From NCBI GenBank assembly GCA_963383645.1, contig OY726571.1, positions 79,028,476 to 79,092,475 on the forward strand: a DNA stretch of 64,000 nucleotides, read 5' to 3'. Every line of letters begins with the position of its first letter. Position 1 is the first letter of the stretch. The notes under the pieces are model-generated. The model ran no database searches and was not told the DNA's origin. It saw nothing but the letters and a program-made list of their open reading frames with translations. This DNA comes from Muscardinus avellanarius (lineage: Eukaryota > Chordata > Mammalia > Rodentia > Gliridae). Below are positions 23,864 through 34,900 of this stretch, one piece after another. A program made the position numbers and the translations under genes.

Positions 23864-24432
23864 ATGTGTGTGTGCACGTATATAGTTTCTCACCATATAG
23901 AATGCAGCTTATTTCTTTTATAAAATTTGGTAGCCTTCCCATTAATCCTTTGGGTTCTCAGAAAGAAATACCTTCTATTTTTCCAAGATTATATATTTGG
24001 GAACAGCCTTTGTTGTTTTCTTCTAGTAATTTTCTGATTGATTTTATTTTTTTACTGTCAGTATTTGGACCCTCTGCTCCATTTGCACTATGGTGACATC
24101 CTGTCACTAGCTAGCATATTTTCCTTAAAATAACCAGCTGGAAGAGTTTTTACCACTTATCAAATCTGGGAATAGGAGTTGGCAGACATTAGAAATAAAA
24201 GGCTTTAGAGCTAGGATTTGCTTAAAAGATCATCTCGTATAACGTTCTCATATTCCAGATCTGGAAATGGAAATGAGTGTAGAGAATGCTGGAGCAGTAA
24301 CACCTCTCCCCAGAGGCCCACAGCCTCAGTGCCAGAGGATGGTCTCTGCCTCCCATGCTCCGTACGGTCCCCTGTATTGCATGCCCCTCTCTGCTCTGCC
24401 ACCACTTAATGGAAGATGCCTTATCTGGTTGC
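23864..24432. other. Unique non-coding sequence up to the gap
   Basis: No recognisable gene. Short overlapping frames on both strands near 24211-24410 end in the gap and cannot be judged. Confidence 0.5.
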
Positions 24433-24632
24433 NNNNNNNNNNNNNNNNNNNNNNNNNNNNNNNNNNNNNNNNNNNNNNNNNNNNNNNNNNNNNNNNNNNN
24501 NNNNNNNNNNNNNNNNNNNNNNNNNNNNNNNNNNNNNNNNNNNNNNNNNNNNNNNNNNNNNNNNNNNNNNNNNNNNNNNNNNNNNNNNNNNNNNNNNNNN
24601 NNNNNNNNNNNNNNNNNNNNNNNNNNNNNNNN
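24433..24632. other. Assembly gap of exactly 200 N
   Basis: A run of 200 unknown bases, a round number suggesting a placeholder rather than a measured distance. All open frames that cross it are artefacts. The two flanks carry no recognisable repeat. Confidence 0.98.
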
Positions 24633-25344
24633 TTTCTTGTGTATCCCTCACCGCAGGTGGATTACCAACACATTATTCAAGCTCCTTAGAACCCTGCCTC
24701 CGGTCTGGGAATCCTGGTCTGATTAGTGAACCGCAGTCTGTATCAGGATCGGTATTCAAATGAATAGACCAGCATGGGTGCACTAGTTGCCAAAATGAAA
24801 CACTTCCCACCAATTACTCATTTCAGCACTTCTTGCGTAGCCCCAGGATTCTCCATATCCTCTAACTCTCAGAGCTGCCATTCAGAACCAAAAAATGCAG
24901 ATTAACCACTGACCTCAGAATGATTCCTGGATGATCAGGAGACGTTTGTGAATACATTCCCTCTAGTCATCTTTCTGAGTCTGTTCATGTCAATATAATT
25001 TTCCCCAACTTTCATTGCTGTTTAGCCTCTGACTTAGAGGAATAAGCTGCCCTCTGTTTTAGGCTACAGGATAGCTTTTCACCCCTAAGTTCTTTGTGTT
25101 GCCCTGAGAAACTAGTCCATCCTCTCCCAGATCCTTCCTACCTTCAAAGGATGGATTGGTATTTTCATTTTTAAGTACTTTTACATTTTTTCTTATTGTG
25201 CATCTATAGGCAATGGCGCTTTTTAGTCAATAGTAAAGAACAAAGAGACATGAAAGTGGCAAGATGCAGGCATTTCAGGCAGGGGTTTTCCTGGGAGAAT
25301 GTAGTGTAACTGGATTGTAGGTCAAGGCAGTTGGTCCCGTCTCT
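24633..25344. other. Unique non-coding sequence
   Basis: No gene or repeat recognised; moderately balanced composition. Confidence 0.5.
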
Positions 25345-25930
25345 GATTCAGTGACATTCAAAAGACATAATTACTGTAAGACGGCGGCATTCATGCCAAC
25401 ATGAATAGTTTCTTTCTTGAGATAACTGATCCCAAAGGATGGCAGGAATTATTTCCTTATGTATTCTGCTGGCATTTGTTTTGTCAGAACATAACGAATT
25501 ATACATAAATCCCGCTTTATAAATGGTATGCTGTGCTTTAAACAGGGCCCGATATGTCATTCTGTCAAGAGATTAGCAATAGCAAACTGTTTTGTTGATT
25601 GATTCATTATTCTCAGCGCCCAATTGAAAAAATTATTACCGAATTTACGATGAAAAATTTCCCTTAAAGTGGATTATTTAAATAGTTTATGCTGAAATAA
25701 TAATAAAGGCATTTTTATTTTTCGCATGTTGGAAGCGCTCCGGAGTCGCTGTCGTGTCTCTCCCATCATACTGATTATTCCCTGTAGCATTCGTGATGGA
25801 TTAGATGGTTGTATAAATGATGCTTGGCTATAATTAATGTGAAATTTGTGCGACGGCATGAGTGGCTTTTTTAATAGAACCTGGAATCTTTTGGGAAACT
25901 CTGCGGCCTAACTCTACATCACCTCAAAAT
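25345..25930. promoter_or_regulatory. Candidate conserved developmental enhancer
   Basis: A repeat-free block about 580 bp long in which roughly 17 CpGs survive in otherwise AT-rich DNA (for example 'gacggcggcattc', 'gcgctccggagtcgctgtcg', 'gtgcgacggcatg'). It also has clusters of homeodomain/POU-like AT motifs (TAATTA, AAATTATTACC, TTTAAACA, ATAATTAATG). This mix is typical of deeply conserved non-coding elements near developmental genes. Antisense open frames of 60-70 codons here have no domain. No target gene is visible. The call rests on texture, not alignment. Confidence 0.5.
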
Positions 25931-27477
25931 TTCGTGTTTTTCATTTCATACCCATTCGTCTTTATTTTTAAAATGTCTAAATGCCCTCCCTGAATTAGGA
26001 ACACATGGCCTCGGCAAACCCAGTAATGCGCTTGCTACATAGAAGACTAAACTCAAAGATTATATCTAAATGGCTCTATTGAATCTGAGACAGATTTAGC
26101 CTATGTTATCATGGAATATTTGACCTTTGGTTTTTTGGCAGCAAATGATTTACTTTCTTTCTGGTGTGGGTAATTAAGAAAGGTAGTCATTGCTCAAGTT
26201 TTGGCCAGCCACTTGCTGTAGGAATCTGAGATTTTAATTCTCTAGGCTGAAATCCTTATCACTTTCAGTTTATGATTTCCTGGTCAATCAAGATCCCTTT
26301 GTCAAGATACCATCTGAACTTTAGGCTAATTATCATGAATTCAAATGACTGTGTTTTCATGTTGATAAAGTTTTGACCTCTTTCTCTCTTTGATCACAGA
26401 GCTCCTCCCTTTCAACTCAGACTAAGCCACACTAACTGTGGACTCCTTGTGTTATTTTCTGTCCAGAGAGGCCAGATAAAGACAGAAATTGGATCTCTGT
26501 GCGACAGGGCTTGGAGTTCCCTTTCATCTTGTTATGGATTAGGCAACTTGGCCTTCTGATGATTAAGCAAATCTCAACACTTTACTGATTTGGTTTCAAC
26601 TCTATGCAACCAAAGAGGAAAATCTTGAGAGCAGACCATCTTGAAGAACATTTCACTTTACTATTACTCTTTTAATTTGCTAGAGCTCCCCCCTACACCT
26701 CCTTCCCTACAAAGAAAGGGCTAGAAGAAAAAATAATTTGAATAAGTAAAATAGGTAGTCTGTTCAGACTGTATGTGACCATTTCCTTTAGGAATCCTCA
26801 GTTTTAATTCTCTGTTAAAAATCCTTATCCCTTTCAACTTTTGTTTTCTAGTCAAGACTTTTACTACAAGTTCAGATCTCTAGATTAATCTAGTTCAATA
26901 ATACATTGGTATTAATTATAAATACATTATTCGTAGGCATAAAATTATCATTAAGTTTTTTCACCACATGTACAATTTAGAAAGAATGTTAGCACACTTA
27001 GATTATTGAGTTCACACTAAGAACAAGACCAACAACAGTCTTGTCTTGAAATCTTTTAAACTGTGTGTAGGAAGGGAGGAACTTGCCACAAACAACTGAA
27101 GAAAGTATTAAGTCTGTGTCAATGGAACTCATTGGAGGACACTTGGCCCTAAATAAAAAGGTCAAGGCATTGGATGGAAACGTGAAAAAGAAGTAACTTG
27201 AAAATCTGAAGCCCAGATGAATAGTCTGCTATGATGGAAAGCCCTAATTGAGTCAAAAATAACACTGGATCTGTAGGAGAGACAAATCTTACACTTTCTT
27301 TAGACACTGATAAAATTTCTGTTACAAGTCTAGATATGGATTTTTTTTTTACACTTTAACGATGTTTAGAAGTATCTTTGTGACAAAGAGAGCCCTTAAT
27401 AAAATTCAGTGAATGAACAGTTTCAAAGTAGAAGATATTCTTGGGCTCATGATGAGAGAAAAAGGCCTGGATATTTG
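25931..27477. other. Unique non-coding sequence
   Basis: No gene or repeat recognised. Two similar phrases, 'ttttaattctctaggctgaa' (26233) and 'ttttaattctctgttaaaaa' (26802), each followed by a 'atccttatcnctttca' block, suggest an old short duplication. Confidence 0.45.
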
Positions 27478-27793
27478 AAAAAGGAAGAAAATAGGAAACA
27501 AAAAAGACTGCAGATAAATGGGGAGAGAGACTGTAGAAGAGTAGAAAGGGATTGATGGAGAGAGATGGGGAAGGGAAAAAGGAGAAATAAAAGAGTAGTA
27601 TTGTTTCAAATTAAGTTCCTATATGAAGGTATAGCTACCAGTCTCACTAACATAATGACAAAGGAGGGTGGAGAAATGGGGTAGGATATGGGGGAATACA
27701 CTTACATACACCAAGTGCTATGTGCATGTATGTTTCTATCACTTTGAGCTTCATTATGATGTATAATTACAATGAACTGATAAACATTTTTAC
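27478..27793 (+). repeat. L1 3' UTR and tail, sense strand
   Basis: Purine-rich L1 3' UTR ('gggattgatggagagagatg', 'ggggaagggaaaaaggag'), then 'actttgagcttcattatgat' and 'gtataattacaatgaactga' before a tail. The same end sequence closes the L1 at 41030-41855 ('atgtataattacattgcctc'). Its tail is the target in which the minus-strand L1 that follows inserted. Confidence 0.75.
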
Positions 27794-28105
27794 TTTTTAG
27801 TTTTTAGGTTTTTATTGGTGTATTCATACATTTAAAAAAAAAATAATGATTTTTATTTTTTTATAAGTGGAACATATTGAAAGTGGTGTACATTTACATT
27901 GTGCTTCATGCCCTTCCCCCTCCCATTCCCTCCCCCCAATAGAGAGTGTCCAGGTTAATCATGTTGTATTTATGCTATTATACATATTCGTATGTAGCTC
28001 CTCCATTGAACAACCTCAGCTTTCTTCCTCTCCTATCCTTCCATTCAAGCTTTGCTGAGATTTCCCCTCCATCATCTGGAGTCCCTCTGGTATTGCCACT
28101 ACTTC

Positions 28106-30715
28106 CTAGCTTGAACATATTAGAGAAAACATATGTCCCTTCTCTTTATGTGCTTGACTAATCTCACGTAACATAATGTTCTCTAGTTCCTTCCATCTTC
28201 TTGCAAATGCTATTATTTTCTTCTTTATAGCTGAATAGAATTCCATTGTGTGTATTTCCCATAATTTTGCAATCCACTCATCTGTTGATGGAGATCTAGA
28301 TTGGTTCCATATTTTGGCTATTACAAACTGTGCTGCTATGAACATGGGTATGCATATGTTAACGTAGTTCTCTGATTTCAACCCCTTTGGAAAGATACCC
28401 AGGAGTGGTATAGCTGGATCAAATGGTGGATCTATTCCCAGTTTTCTAAGGAATCTCTATACTGATCTCCATAGTGGCTGAACTACTCTGCACTCCCACC
28501 AACAGTGTAAAAGAGTTCCTCTTTCCCCACATCCTCACCAGCATTTGTTGTTGTTTGATTTCTTTATGTTTGCCACTCTGACTGGGGTTAGATGGAATCT
28601 CAGCATTGTTTTGATTTGTGTCTCCCTGATGGATAGTGATGTTGAACATCTTTTCATGTATCTATTGGCCATTTGTATCTCTTCTTTTGTGAAATGTCTA
28701 TTCATTTCAGTTGCCCATTTCTTGATTGGGTTGTTTGTTTTGCTAGTGTAGAGTCTTTTGAGCTCTTTGTATATTCTGGATATTAGCCCCCTATCAGAGT
28801 GGTGGCTGTTGTAAAGATCTTCTCCCATACTGTAGGCTTCCTCTTTAGGTTCTTGATGGTTTTCTTTGATGAGAAGAAGCTTTTTAGTTTTAAGAGACCC
28901 CACTTATTAATTCTTGCTTTGATTTCCTGTGCTTTGGAAATCTTATTGAGAAAGTTACTTCCTGTACCTATATGTTGAAGTGTAGATCCTTTGCCTTTCT
29001 CTAATAACTTCGCAGTCTCTGGTCTAATTTCTAAATCTTTGATCCATTTTGAGTTGATTCCTGTGCATGGTAAGAAGTAAGGATTCAGATCCAACTTTCT
29101 ACAAATGGATAGCCAGTTCTCCCAGCACCATTTGTTGAAAAGGCTGTCTTTTCTCCAGCGTATGAGTTTGGCCCCTTTGTCAAAGATCAGTTGACTATAG
29201 ATGTGTGGGTTTGTTTCTGTGTCTTCTATTCTGTTCTACTGGTCAGATTGCCTATTGTTGTGCCAATACCATGATGTTTTTACTACTATTGCTCTATAGT
29301 ATAATTTGAAGTCTGGGATTGTGATGCCTCCTGCCTGGTTCTTGTTGCTGAGAATTGCTTTGCCTATTCTGAGTCTTTTCTTCCTCCATACAAAATTCAT
29401 AATTGATTTTTCCAGGTCTATGAGAAATGTTGTTGATATTTTAATGGGGATTGCATTGAATCTATAGATCACTTTTGGCAGAATGGCCATTTTGATGATA
29501 TTAATTCTGCCTATCCATGAGCAAGGGAGATATTTCCATCTTCCACGTTCGTTTTCAATTTCTTTCTTTGATGTTTTGTAGTTTTCTTTGTAGAGGTCTT
29601 TTACCTCTTTGGTTAGGTTTATTCCTAGGTATTTTATTGGTTTTGAGGTTATAGTAAATGGAATAATTTTCTTTATTTTTTTTGTTGTGGATTCATTGTT
29701 GGCATAAAGAAAAGCGACTGATTTCTTTAGATTGATTTTGTATCCTGCAACTTTGCTGAATTGGTTAATCAGCTCCAGAAGTCTTTTGGTTGAGTTCATT
29801 GGATCTTCTAGATAAAGAATCATATCATCTGCAAATAAGGATAGTTTTAGCTCCTCTCTTTCTATTTGAATTCCTTTGATTTCCTTCTCTTGTCTTATTG
29901 CTGTGGCAAGAGTCTCAAGGACTATACTGAAAAGGAGAGGGGATAATGGACATTCTTGTCTTATGCCTGATTTTAAAGGGAATTACTGCAGTTTTTCTCC
30001 ATTCAATATGATGTTGGCTTTGGATTTATTGTATATAGCCTTAATGATGTTGAAATATGTTCCTTCTATTCCAATTTTCTGCAGTATTTTTAACATAAAT
30101 GGGTGTTGGATTTTGTTGAATACTGTTTCAGCATCTATTGAAATGATCATGTGGTTTTTGTTCTTAGTTCTATTTATGTGGTGAATAACATGTATTGATT
30201 TGCATATGTTGAACCAGCCTTGCTTTTCTGGGGATGAAACCAACTTGGTCATGGTGTACAATTCTCTTGATATGATTTTGAATGTGTATAGCTAGTATTT
30301 TGTTTAGAATTTTTGTGTCTATGTTGATTAAGGATATTGGTCTATAATTTTCCTTTCTTGAAGTATCTTTATTTGGCTTGGGGATTAATGTGATAATGGC
30401 CTCATAGAAGGAATTAGGAAGAATTCCATGTCTTTCAATTTCCCGGAACAAGTTGTGAAGTATTGGTATTAGTTCTTCACTGAAAGTTTTGTAGAATTCA
30501 GCTGGGAACCTGTCGGGGCCTGGGCTTTACTTTGTTGGCAGAATTTTGATTGCTGTTTCTGGTTTTTTTTGTTTGCTATTGGTTGGTTTAGGTTTGCTTT
30601 GTCCTCTTGGTTGAGTTTAGGTAGGTTATATGTGCTTAGAAATCTATCGATTTCTTCCATGTTTTCCAGTCTGTTGGAGTATAAATTCTCAAAATAGTTT
30701 CTAATAATCCTTTGA
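28106..30715 (-). pseudogene. L1 ORF2 remnant (reverse transcriptase and C-terminal part)
   Basis: The product would be the L1 ORF2 protein, here lacking the N-terminal endonuclease. Recognisable pieces, from N- to C-terminal, are: RT fingers ('[20 protein letters not shown]', 30170-30451); the palm 'ISIDAE' aspartate motif (29983-30261), with the usual FDKIQ changed to FNKIQ; the catalytic FADD motif at about 29824-29838; thumb '[13 protein letters not shown]' to '[12 protein letters not shown]' (29236-29823); and the C-terminal region ending in 'MFSLICSS' at 28106. Frameshifts and stops split it into at least six open pieces, so it is dead. Confidence 0.9.
30126..30655 (-). repeat. RT-region direct duplication, copy 1
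   Basis: This 530-bp part of L1 ORF2 (from the 'EEIDRF...YNLPKLN' region to the palm aspartate motif) recurs at 30749-31274 in the same orientation, offset about 620 bp. The two copies agree over nearly the whole length with scattered substitutions. Confidence 0.85.
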
Positions 30716-30748
30716 ATTTCCCCTCTGTCTGTGGTGTTTTGAATGTTT

Positions 30749-31274
30749 TTTCAGCATCTATTGATATGATCATGTGGTTTTTGTTCTCAGTTCTATTTAT
30801 GTGGTGAATAACATGTATTGATTTGCATGTGTTGAATGAGCCTTGCTTTTATGGGATGAAACTGACATGGTCCTGGTATACAATTCTCTTGATATGGTTT
30901 TGAATGTGTATAGCTAGTATTTTGTTTAGAATTTTTGCATCTATGTTCGTCAATAATATTGGTCTATAATTTTCCTTTCTTGAGTTATCTTTATTTGGTT
31001 TGGGGATTAATGTGATACTGGCCTCATAGAATGAATTTAGGAGAATTCCATCTCTTTAAATTTTCCAGAACAATTTGTGTGTATGGCACTAATTTTTCAC
31101 TGAAGGTTTTGTAGAATTTAGCTGGAAACCTATCAGGGCCTGGGATTTTTTTTTGATGGCAGAATTTTTATTGCTCTTTCTATTTCTTTGCTTGCTATTG
31201 GTTGGTTTAGGCTTGCTATGTCCTCTTCATTCAGTTTAGGTAGGTTATATGTGTTTAGAAATCTATCAATTTCT
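30749..31274 (-). repeat. RT-region direct duplication, copy 2
   Basis: Second copy, forming the 5' extremity of the L1. It ends inside codons equivalent to the 'EIDRFLNTYN' segment, right before the target-site duplication. It may be an internal duplication made during reverse transcription or a separate L1 fragment joined to the first. Confidence 0.85.
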
Positions 31275-31305
31275 ATGAACTCAATGAACTGATAAACATT
31301 TTTTT

Positions 31306-31470
31306 ACATTTTTTATTGGTGCACTGTATTCATACATCATAGTGGGATACAAAAAACTTTTGTAGGCATACATGTACACATCACCCAGTGAGCTCCCACC
31401 CGATCCCCACCCCATTCCCTCCCCATCCCTCCTTCCCATGCTTGGCTTAGTGGTTGACATCTAGTATTAC
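31306..31470 (-). repeat. L1 3' UTR fragment
   Basis: Antisense L1 end: 'ttttttattggtgcactgta', 'cacatcacccagtgagctcc', 'accccattccctccccatcc' and 'ttcccatgcttggcttagtg'. It is the same 3' end type as at 37752, 40215 and 50181. About 165 bp only. Confidence 0.85.
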
Positions 31471-33129
31471 AGCAATTTATCCAAAATTAAAAATGATAAT
31501 CTCACATAACAGTTTCATTTGTCTGATACCAAGCTTTTGATAACTTAAAGATAACATTTTAATATTTCTTTTGCTTTCTTAAAAAATGCTCTATTGTTAG
31601 AGGAAGTAGAACTCAGATTTGTCTTTGTTAGAACTTAAGTTAATTTTGTAAATATATCCAAGATTTTAAAAAGTATTAACAGTTTGGACATTTCCAAAAA
31701 TCTTCCTCCTTCTATGGTTTGTGTAAAAAGAAACCAATTATCCTAAGTGTCATTACCCACTCAAAAAACTTTTCATAAAGCTATTCACCTATCAATTCTT
31801 ATCAGTATGTAACAAGAATGTTTGGCTACATCTGTGTCTATATCTGTATCTGTATCTCATATCCATTACTAAATAAGTCTTACTAAGTCCTCAGTAAATT
31901 CTAAAATTCTCAGATGGTTTAAAGGGAGTGTTTTTAAAAGCCATCATTTGAAGGAGGAAAGTAGTATTGGGCTGAGAGAGGTGTTGGATTCTGATACAAT
32001 TATACTGAAAGTTTAGGTAATCCTTTAAAAGGTTTTGAGGCTGGGATGCTCCTTCAGAATTGTTCCAAACTATAGCAAGAGGCCTTGCTTCCTACTTTCC
32101 ATCAAATAACCATTGGTCTTGTGCTGCCTGGTGAAGGGTTACCCTTGGAAGAATCTGCTTCCTCTGTCTGAGGACAGTGCCCAGGTGAGACTCAATTATG
32201 ATCCTCAGGATCTAAGACTAGTAGCTATTGTCTCAAAGAGTAACTGGGCTCCCTTTCCATTCTCTTCCTTTTTAAAATAATGTCTCCCACTTGGAAATGG
32301 CTCCTCCCATCTTTGGGTTGATTTCTTTTACTTAAGAAACTTAGAAAAATCAGGAGGGAAAATGATAATATATACTGCTGCATATTACGTGACCTTGCAC
32401 CAGAACCCCAGGGCTCTGTGTCATGTGGGTCTTTTCCATGAACTCCGCAGAGTTTGATCACAGATATTTCTACTTAAAAAAAAAAAAAAGGCCTAGCAGG
32501 TTATATGGTCAGGGTGGCTTGTCCTTCAGGCTGCTCCTCCTGCAGAGCCATTTCCTGACACTCACAAACAGCAGCTCTTCGTGCCCCTCAATATATTGGA
32601 ATAATATTCCCAACTGTGGACTAGGGGGCTCCTAGTACCTAAAGAGGTCAGGTAGGTAGGGTGCTTCCATTTTCATGATGGAGGGGCAAGGTGTAGGAGT
32701 CAGGTTTTGTCTTATTCCAGATTACTGGGCTCCTGAAACTTCACTGGTGCAGAGGGGTCTGCAATATCCATCAAGGTCAGGAGCACTCCAGGTTTACTTA
32801 GAAGAAAAAACAGCTCCAAATCATACTGCAAGAACTAGCTGTGGAAGTAATCAGAATTTTGTTATTTTCCTTGAAGAGCAAATGGATTGTAAGATATAAT
32901 ATGATAGGCAAGGCAGAAAACATTCCAGGAGAAATCTTTATGAACTAGGTGGTTTTACAAATTACCAGATTCATTCCCAGCCCTTATTATAAAGACTTTG
33001 ATCTTCTTTTGTTTTATAATTTTATAGATGCATTTATGACATGATAATGACTGTCATCATTACTTGATGATAATCACGGTTTCTTGTTTCTTGAAGCCTA
33101 GGTTGAATTATCTTCTTTTTATTCACTTC
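31471..33129. other. Unique non-coding sequence
   Basis: No gene or repeat recognised; an A run lies at 32477-32489. The open frames at 32225-32900 have no domains. Confidence 0.5.
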
Positions 33130-33960
33130 CATGTCCTTTTGAACAACATTCACTTTATTTAACCAAATATTCATTAAATGCCTGCATTGTCTCAGGCCCT
33201 ATTCTAGGATCTAGGGATATAATAGTGAACAGGAAGGCAAAATTTCCATCTATCCATCCATCCATCCATCCATCCATCCATCCATCCATCCATCTGAAGG
33301 AAGGTTGGACCCACACATAAATTATACAAGTTTAAGGAATAAATTATGCAGGGTTCAGGGAGAAGAAAGTTCTAGGCACAGGGAACTGCAAAGTCTTTGA
33401 TGCAGGAACATACCTATCACATTCCAGGAACAACGAGGGTGCAGTGTGACCAGGATAGCCCAGCAGGAAGACCAGGAGGACATGGGGCTTATTGGTCCTG
33501 TGAGACCATGGTGGTTGTTGATATGGCTTTGGTTAAATTTAGACTCAAATCAGGAGCCATTGGAGAATTTTGAGCAAAATAGTAGCATACTTCAATTTAT
33601 ATTTCGAGACAATCCCACATGATGCTCTTGTTGGTGATAGGCAGCAATTGCTGATAGAGAGAGAGAAGCAGGTAGGAGGCTCTCACAGGATAGATCTTGT
33701 CTCAGGCTAGCATGTGAGAATCCTGAGTAGATACACTCTAAATTTATTTGGTTTCTGAATCTGTAAAAAAAAAATTCTCATTATGTATGGAAGATAGGAG
33801 AGGGAAAAAAAGGCTACAAATGACTGATGTTTCTGTACTGAGTCACTGGACGGATAGATGTAGCAAATGGGGACACATATAAAGAGTTTGCAGGATCCAT
33901 GTTCTGGAGTTATTGGTGAGATGAAAGAATTCTGGAGTTGGGATATCATAAGCAATGAGC
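33130..33960 (+). repeat. Ancient LINE/L2-like 3' region
   Basis: Recognisable by block order: 'aaatattcattaaatgcctg', 'ttctaggatctagggatata', 'gtgaacaggaaggc', then, after a CATC microsatellite, 'ttctaggcacagggaactgc', 'gatgcaggaacatacctatc', 'tcaggagccattggagaatt' and 'gcaggtaggaggctctcaca'. This order matches a very old mammalian interspersed repeat that I associate with L2; the exact family name is uncertain. Confidence 0.55.
33245..33294. repeat. (CATC)n microsatellite
   Basis: About eleven CATC tetramers inside the L2-like repeat. Confidence 0.95.
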
Positions 33961-34041
33961 CCCAAACTCAGGAGATGGTGGTCATAAAGTGGGGTACATT
34001 AAATTGAGGTTAGGGGTGGCTTAGGACTTGAATTCTTAAGT

Positions 34042-34068
34042 TTGAATGAATGAATGAATGAATGAATA
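34042..34068. repeat. (GAAT)n microsatellite
   Basis: Six GAAT tetramers. Confidence 0.9.
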
Positions 34069-34516
34069 GGGGTTTGGTTTGAAAAAATAGTGAATGGTGT
34101 GTGGAGGAAAAGATTTTCTGGTGGAGATGAAGTTCAGTCACTGATCTTACAAGCCAACCTACTAAATCACCTTCTAAATTTATACATGTACATATCCTGT
34201 TGGTTCTGTTCCCTAAGAGAACCCTGATAAATACAAGTATGTAAATATTTTTTATTCATCTCATATTCAGTTGTGGAGAATTTATTTTGTGCTAGATATT
34301 TTCTTTACCATGTAGGGTCTTTCAAGCCAAGCTGTCTTTTGGTTCTTCTTCCTGAAAACCTCATTGAAAGCCTTTTAAAATTTATTTTAAATAAAAAGTA
34401 AAATTGCCATTTCTTCAAGTAACATTATTAGGACACATTTAACATTTAACATGGCAGCAGGTTTCCATTTGGAGAAAGACTTGTTTTTAAATGCCATATG
34501 TATATACAATATGTAT

Positions 34517-34900
34517 TCCTGCTATAATAAATTACTACAACCTTAACACAAACTTGTGATCTTATAGTTCATTGATCTAAAATGGGTCCCTATGTGCTGC
34601 TAAAATAAAAGTGTCAGCAGGACTTCCTGGGGGCTATAAAGAAGAATCTCTTATCTTGCCTCTTACAAATTTTAGAATCAGCCTGTATTCCTTGGCTTGT
34701 GACCCCTTTCCATGTTCTGCTTCCTTCTGCCATATTTAAGAAACCTGTGACCATTTTGGAGGCTATCTGGATAATCCAGGATATGTTCCCTATCTCAAGC
34801 TCAGTTGGTTGGCAACCTTTATCATACCGTAGCGTTACTTTTCCTTCACGATGGGACGTGATATATTCAGTGGATTGAGGCATAAAATATGGGCATCTTC
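34517..34900 (-). repeat. MLT1-like MaLR LTR, antisense
   Basis: Antisense MLT1 block order: 'ataataaattactacaacct', 'aagtgtcagcaggacttcct', 'ggctataaagaagaatctct', 'tatcttgcctcttacaaatt', 'gtattccttggcttgtgacc', 'ggataatccaggatatgttc' and 'cctatctcaagctcag'. Diverged. The antisense open frame there is unrelated to any gene. Confidence 0.65.

Larger units (their letters stand above)
27792..31282 (-). repeat. 5'-truncated L1 (3.5 kb) with target-site duplication
   Basis: An antisense L1 with 3' UTR at 27792-28105, ORF2 remains to about 31282, and no ORF1 or endonuclease domain. A duplication of about 21 bp (core caatgaactgataaacattt) lies at 27770-27791 and 31282-31304, marking a single target-primed insertion. 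The 3' UTR carries a C/T-rich (sense G-rich) tract near 27911-27940. The left duplication copy is the tail of the preceding sense-strand L1, so the two L1s meet tail to tail. Confidence 0.9.

Noticed and set aside
28535..30660. Possibility that the L1 ORF2 is intact and active
   Set aside because: It is split by several frameshifts and stops, lacks the endonuclease and ORF1, and has a changed palm-motif neighbour.
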